Below, piece after piece: positions 14,657-14,880 of a stretch of 14,880 nucleotides of DNA (its first letter is position 1; each line of letters begins with the position of its first letter). Made by a program: the position numbers and the translations under genes. The stretch covers positions 1-14,880 of the forward strand of contig JAXDOS010000142.1 in NCBI GenBank assembly GCA_034668785.1, given 5' to 3'. This stretch comes from CANKHA01 sp034668785. Lineage in GTDB: Bacteria > Pseudomonadota > Alphaproteobacteria > Rhizobiales > Xanthobacteraceae. Below the pieces are notes generated by a model. That model was not told the DNA's origin. It did not search any database and saw only the letters and a program-made list of their open reading frames with translations.

Positions 14657-14880
14657 GATCCGGTAAAGACCGGCTTGCGCTTTTCCATGAAAGCTTGGCG
14701 GCCTTCGATATAGTCGCAGCTGGCGAAACATTGCGCCACGAGTTCCGTGCAGCGCTTGATGTCGCGTTTGGATTCGTCCTTCATCACTTCGCCGACGATA
14801 TATTTGATCGAATTGATCGTGAGCGGCGCATTGGCGGCGATGGTACCGGCGTAGTTCTTGACATAGACCTCAAGTTCTTC
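14653..14880 (-). CDS. Enoyl-CoA hydratase/isomerase-family protein, C-terminal 75 residues
   Basis: A minus-strand frame enters from the right edge without a stop and ends in TGA at 14655-14653. The 75 residues read EELEVYVKNYAGTIAANAPL at the visible end and finish with EGRQAFMEKRKPVFTGS. The ending with E-G-x-x-A-F-x-E-K-R-x-P-x-F-x-G is the standard C-terminus of crotonase-superfamily enoyl-CoA hydratases, and APLTINSIKYIVGE matches the helix where related enzymes have A-P-x-A-x-x-x-x-K. The catalytic oxyanion-hole and Glu residues lie in the missing part, so the reaction cannot be confirmed; hydration of a 2-enoyl-CoA in fatty or branched acid breakdown is the family default. Because it lacks a start in the window it is easily missed. 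Its stop overlaps the proposed TTG start of the SGNH gene. Confidence 0.88.
   Translation of the reverse strand, partial: EELEVYVKNYAGTIAANAPLTINSIKYIVGEVMKDESKRDIKRCTELVAQCFASCDYIEGRQAFMEKRKPVFTGS

Overview
The window looks like chromosomal DNA from a high-GC alphaproteobacterium of the Bradyrhizobium / Nitrobacteraceae type (Hyphomicrobiales). The reasons are the GC-rich codon use, an AapJ-type amino-acid-binding protein, several small secreted proteins typical of that group, and a nested palindrome at 8038-8123 whose translation gives the 'VMAGLVPAIHV' string often met in intergenic repeats of these bacteria. This placement is inference; there is no rRNA or other marker here. No tRNA, rRNA, CRISPR array, insertion sequence or phage gene was seen.

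Layout. Positions 1-2713 (+ strand): the 3' part of a small lipoprotein gene, an orphan AapJ-like periplasmic amino-acid-binding protein (520-1536), and a secreted beta-propeller (YncE-like) protein (1619-2713) closed by a very clear intrinsic terminator (2762-2795). Positions 2820-4682 (- strand): a small secreted protein, a 95-residue hypothetical protein, and a 3-hydroxyisobutyrate-dehydrogenase-family oxidoreductase. A 231-bp divergent promoter region (4683-4913) separates the latter from a + strand molybdenum hydroxylase large subunit (4914-7268, CoxL form II-like).

Positions 7276-13402 (- strand) hold what looks like one transport-plus-catabolism operon, transcribed from right to left: ABC ATPase (13402-12341), Tat-exported solute-binding protein (12309-11242), fused two-domain permease (11230-9509), MmgE/PrpD-family dehydratase-like enzyme (9499-8126), a palindromic repeat, then an SDR-fold protein (8022-7276). 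The gaps are 31, 11, 9 and 103 bp. The transporter is of the ferric/2-aminoethylphosphonate/organic-solute (FbpABC-like) architecture. However, its binding protein has no Tyr-Tyr pair, and it is joined to carbon-skeleton enzymes. I therefore infer import and breakdown of an organic acid rather than iron uptake. The neighbouring CoxL-like hydroxylase and HIBADH-like dehydrogenase may act on the same or related compounds, but that is a hypothesis from proximity.

Positions 13481-14880 (- strand): a membrane-anchored SGNH/GDSL-type hydrolase, preceded by the C-terminal end of an enoyl-CoA hydratase/isomerase-family gene that enters from the right edge.

Most unusual points: the SDR-fold protein keeps the cofactor fold but lacks both the catalytic Tyr and the aligned Ser; the CoxL-like subunit has no small or medium subunit beside it; and the palindrome between the dehydratase and SDR genes has a compensating base-pair swap between its two arms, as expected of an RNA- or DNA-structure element.
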